Positions 13,822 through 16,201 of a DNA stretch of 16,201 nucleotides are shown here, piece after piece. This DNA is from Bacteroidales bacterium (GTDB lineage: Bacteria > Bacteroidota > Bacteroidia > Bacteroidales > VadinHA17): contig CP070687.1 in assembly GCA_020353115.1 (NCBI GenBank), positions 1,659,887-1,676,087 on the forward strand, in the 5' to 3' direction. The notes under the pieces were generated by a model. It did not search any database, was not told where the DNA came from, and saw only the letters and a program-made list of their open reading frames with translations. Position 1 is the stretch's first letter. Every line of letters begins with the position of its first letter. A program made the translations under genes and the position numbers.

Positions 13822-15225
13822 TTGGGAGGATTCTTCGGTACCATATCGAAAAATGATTGTATAAACGACCTGTTCTACGGGACCGATTATAACTCTCACC
13901 TGGGGACAAGGCGCGGTGGAATGGCTGTTTACGGACCTGAAGGATTTACCCGGAGAATCCACAACCTGGAAAGTTCCTATTTCAGAACAAAGTTTGAGCC
14001 TGATCTTCCTGAATTTAACGGGAATAGTGGCATTGGAGTTATCAGCGATACGGAATCCCAACCTATATTGCTGAATTCACATCTTGGAAAGTTTGCCATT
14101 GTTACCGTAGGAAAAATAACAAACCTGGATGATCTCGAAAGAAAGGCTTTACAAAAGAAATGGCATTTTTCAGAAACAGGATTTAACGGACCCAATCCTT
14201 CTGAAATGGTGGCCATGCTTATCAATGAAGGCTCTTCTATTGAAGAGGGGATTCGCATAGTTCATTCATCGGTAAAGGGTTCGATTTCCATGTTGATACT
14301 CATGGAAAAGGGAATCTTTGCAGCACGGGATAGGCTAGGAAGAACCCCGGTTGTAATCGGATGGAAAAAAGATGCATTTGCATTTGCATCGGAATCCAGC
14401 TGTTTCCCTACATTGGGATATCATATGGAGAGAAGCCTGGGGCCGGGTGAAATCGTATTCATGACTGCCGACGGATATGAACAGGTTTCACCTCCGGGAG
14501 AAAAAATGCAGATTTGTGCCTTTCTGTGGGTGTATTATGGATACCCTCCGTCGGATTACGAAGGGAAAAATGTTGAACAGACGCGATACAATTGCGGAGC
14601 TGCCCTGGCCGTCAATGATGATGCCGAAGCCGATTACGTTTCAGGAATCCCGGATTCCGGTATAGGACACGCCATTGGCTATGCAAAAGAGAGACAGATT
14701 CCGTATATGAGGCCGTATGTCAAATATACACCCACATGGCCCCGGAGTTTTATGCCGGGGAACCAGGAAGTCAGAGACCTGGTGGCAAAAATGAAGCTTA
14801 TCCCTGTAAAACCTCTGATTGAGGGAAAGAAAGTGATCTTCTGTGACGATTCCATCGTAAGGGGAACACAATTGAAAGATAATGTCAGGATTTTTGTTGA
14901 CTACGGGGTGAGGGAAATCCATATGAGAATTGCCTGCCCGCCACTGTGCTATGCCTGTGAATTTCTGAATTTTTCCGCATCAAAGTCAACCCTGGAACTG
15001 GCTGCCCGGAAAGCAATTTATGAACTGGAAGGAAAAGATGACAAACATCTTGATGAATATTCCAGGTCGGGATCAACAAAATATGAAGAAATGGTGGAGC
15101 ATATCCGTGAAAAACTGAAGCTTACCAGCCTTAAATATCAGCAACTGGACGATCTTGTGAAGGCAATCGGTCTTCCGAAAGAAAAATTATGCACCCATTG
15201 CTTTGATGGATCCAGTTTTTTCTGA
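13822..15225 (+). CDS. PurF-family amidophosphoribosyltransferase homologue lacking the glutaminase nucleophile
   Basis: The 467-residue protein starts at TTG 13822. An in-frame TAA at 13807 leaves no ATG upstream, and the start MGGFFGTIS matches what I recall of Bacteroidota relatives. Its N-terminal half has the class II amidotransferase fold, but the mature N-terminal Cys is replaced by Gly, the HRGQ motif reads HLGT (26-29), and the Arg and Asn-Gly positions of the active site are also changed (SDTESQ, VGKITN). The C-terminal half is a phosphoribosyltransferase with the PRPP loop FCDDSIVRGT (D342, D343) and a modified flexible loop (KYTPTWPRSF). Four cysteines (C232, C379, C457, C460) match the [4Fe-4S] ligands of Bacillus PurF. 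It probably binds PRPP in purine synthesis but cannot hydrolyse glutamine by itself. The next gene encodes a partner candidate 94 nt on. Confidence 0.88.
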   Translation: MGGFFGTISKNDCINDLFYGTDYNSHLGTRRGGMAVYGPEGFTRRIHNLESSYFRTKFEPDLPEFNGNSGIGVISDTESQPILLNSHLGKFAIVTVGKITNLDDLERKALQKKWHFSETGFNGPNPSEMVAMLINEGSSIEEGIRIVHSSVKGSISMLILMEKGIFAARDRLGRTPVVIGWKKDAFAFASESSCFPTLGYHMERSLGPGEIVFMTADGYEQVSPPGEKMQICAFLWVYYGYPPSDYEGKNVEQTRYNCGAALAVNDDAEADYVSGIPDSGIGHAIGYAKERQIPYMRPYVKYTPTWPRSFMPGNQEVRDLVAKMKLIPVKPLIEGKKVIFCDDSIVRGTQLKDNVRIFVDYGVREIHMRIACPPLCYACEFLNFSASKSTLELAARKAIYELEGKDDKHLDEYSRSGSTKYEEMVEHIREKLKLTSLKYQQLDDLVKAIGLPKEKLCTHCFDGSSFF

Positions 15226-15319
15226 TAGGACGAATCATCTTCGTTTCCTGATTTTTTAGTTATTTTGCAAGACTTTGAAATGGTTTTGTCTGTTATCTTT
15301 TTTTTTCTGAATTGTTAGT

Positions 15320-16201
15320 ATGTGTGATATGATAAAACATGAATGCGGGATCGGTTTTATCCGGTTAAGAAAACCCCTCGAGTTTTACCAGAAAAAATAT
15401 GGAACATGGATGTATGGTTTGCAGAAACTATATCTCCTCATGGAAAAACAGCATAACAGGGGACAGGATGGAGCAGGAATCGCCGCATTAAAAATTGACC
15501 TTCCACCAGGGCGAAAATACCTCTTTCGTCGCCGGTCCAACAAATCCAATGCACTGAAGGAGGTTTTTGATAAAATCAACCGTGGTTTCAGGGATACAGG
15601 GGAAAACACACCGGAGCAGCTGAACGATCCATACTGGGCAAAAGAAAATCTGCCCTTTGCCGCAGAACTCTATATAGGTCATCTCCGCTACGGGACCTAT
15701 GGTAAGTATGATATTGGAGCCGTTCACCCCGTGGCAAGAGAAAACAACTGGAAATCCAGAAACCTTGTTCTGGCAGGAAATTTTAACCTTACCAATGTGG
15801 ATGAACTGTTCGATATTTTAGTCGGACTTGGCCAGACACCCAAAGATTATTCCGATACCGTAACCATCCTGGAAAAAGTTGGTCATTTCCTGGATGAAAT
15901 GAACCAGGAATTGTTTCAGGAATACAAAGAAAAGGGCTATGGCAACAAGGAAATCTCTCCGCTTATTGAGGAAAATTTGAATATTGCCTCCATTCTCTCC
16001 AGCGCCAGCAAAAGATGGGACGGTGGTTATGTCATTGCAGGATTTATAGGACATGGAGATGGATTTGTCTTTAGAGATCCCTGGGGAATCAGACCGGGAT
16101 TCTATTATTATGATGATGAGATTGCAGTGGTTGCTTCGGAAAGACCGGTCATCCAGACCGTACTGAACGTACCGTTTGAATCGATACGGGAAATACCACC
16201 T
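15320..16201 (+). CDS. purF: PurF-family amidophosphoribosyltransferase, N-terminal part with intact glutaminase domain (cut by window end)
   Basis: The first 294 codons are present. ATG 15320 (MCDMIKHECG) is chosen over ATG 15329 because the family usually starts MSDxIKHECG. The class II amidotransferase domain looks active: nucleophile Cys9 after an eight-residue propeptide that must be removed, QHNRGQDGAG (44-53), IGHLRYGTYG with catalytic Arg123, N154 in AGNFNLTN (the usual Asn-Gly-Asn reads Asn-Phe-Asn), and D179 in YSDT. FRDPWGIRPG (251-260) and VASERPVI (271-278) continue the PurF pattern. A roughly 50-residue insertion after the first motif is a Bacteroidota trait as far as I know. 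PurF makes 5-phosphoribosylamine from PRPP and glutamine, the first step of purine synthesis. The phosphoribosyltransferase half is outside the window, so its state is unknown. A T9 tract (15298-15306) lies just upstream, with an imperfect -7 box TATCTTTT (15294-15301). Confidence 0.88.
   Translation, partial: MCDMIKHECGIGFIRLRKPLEFYQKKYGTWMYGLQKLYLLMEKQHNRGQDGAGIAALKIDLPPGRKYLFRRRSNKSNALKEVFDKINRGFRDTGENTPEQLNDPYWAKENLPFAAELYIGHLRYGTYGKYDIGAVHPVARENNWKSRNLVLAGNFNLTNVDELFDILVGLGQTPKDYSDTVTILEKVGHFLDEMNQELFQEYKEKGYGNKEISPLIEENLNIASILSSASKRWDGGYVIAGFIGHGDGFVFRDPWGIRPGFYYYDDEIAVVASERPVIQTVLNVPFESIREIPP

Noticed and set aside
1..16201. tRNA, rRNA, CRISPR array, riboswitch or insertion sequence
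   Set aside because: Reading both strands showed no cloverleaf, regular spacer array, known aptamer core, transposase or terminal inverted repeats.

Overview
The window looks like a chromosomal housekeeping segment from a member of the phylum Bacteroidota, probably the order Bacteroidales or a relative. Three things point there. Several genes are preceded by the Bacteroidota -7 promoter box TAnnTTTG, and there are almost no strong Shine-Dalgarno sites. Many proteins (TadA, the SPOR protein, the two PurF-family proteins, the membrane protein) read like Bacteroidota family members. The gene mix is also typical: GdhA paralogues, DprA, MiaB, YebC, Usp and two amidophosphoribosyltransferase homologues. 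No rRNA, tRNA, CRISPR array, phage module or insertion sequence was recognised. Family assignments come from motif reading, not database searches.

Left part (1-6012), all on the minus strand. Read in the direction of transcription it holds TadA (5557-6012), a cluster of small palindromes (5270-5385), a two-helix membrane protein of unknown function (4749-5228), a glutamate dehydrogenase with NAD-type coenzyme residues (3215-4552), DprA 12 nt behind it (2090-3202), a second glutamate dehydrogenase with NADP-type residues (533-1873), and the start of a TatD-family nuclease (1-446, cut by the window edge). The two dehydrogenases probably split glutamate catabolism and ammonium assimilation.

Centre (6136-10609). 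AspRS (aspS) is followed by a lone STAS-domain protein on the plus strand. A secreted or outer-membrane protein gene, broken by two frameshifts, comes next (8463-9104). MiaB is on the minus strand, converging on the broken gene and diverging from yebC. A full promoter inside the longest MiaB reading frame shows that the true start is an internal ATG at 10609.

Right part (10722-16201), all on the plus strand: yebC, a LEA/WHy-type lipoprotein, a tandem-domain universal stress protein with a SPOR protein 3 nt behind it, a 271-bp gap with a possible decayed small gene, and two adjacent PurF-family proteins. The first PurF homologue starts with TTG. It keeps the PRPP-binding loop and four probable Fe-S cysteines but has lost the glutaminase nucleophile and other glutaminase residues. 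The second (cut by the window end) keeps an essentially intact glutaminase domain with Cys9 behind a short propeptide. This complementary pair is the most interesting feature: it could be a two-subunit enzyme, or an enzyme plus a regulatory paralogue. The rest of the window is mostly ordinary core metabolism and RNA modification.
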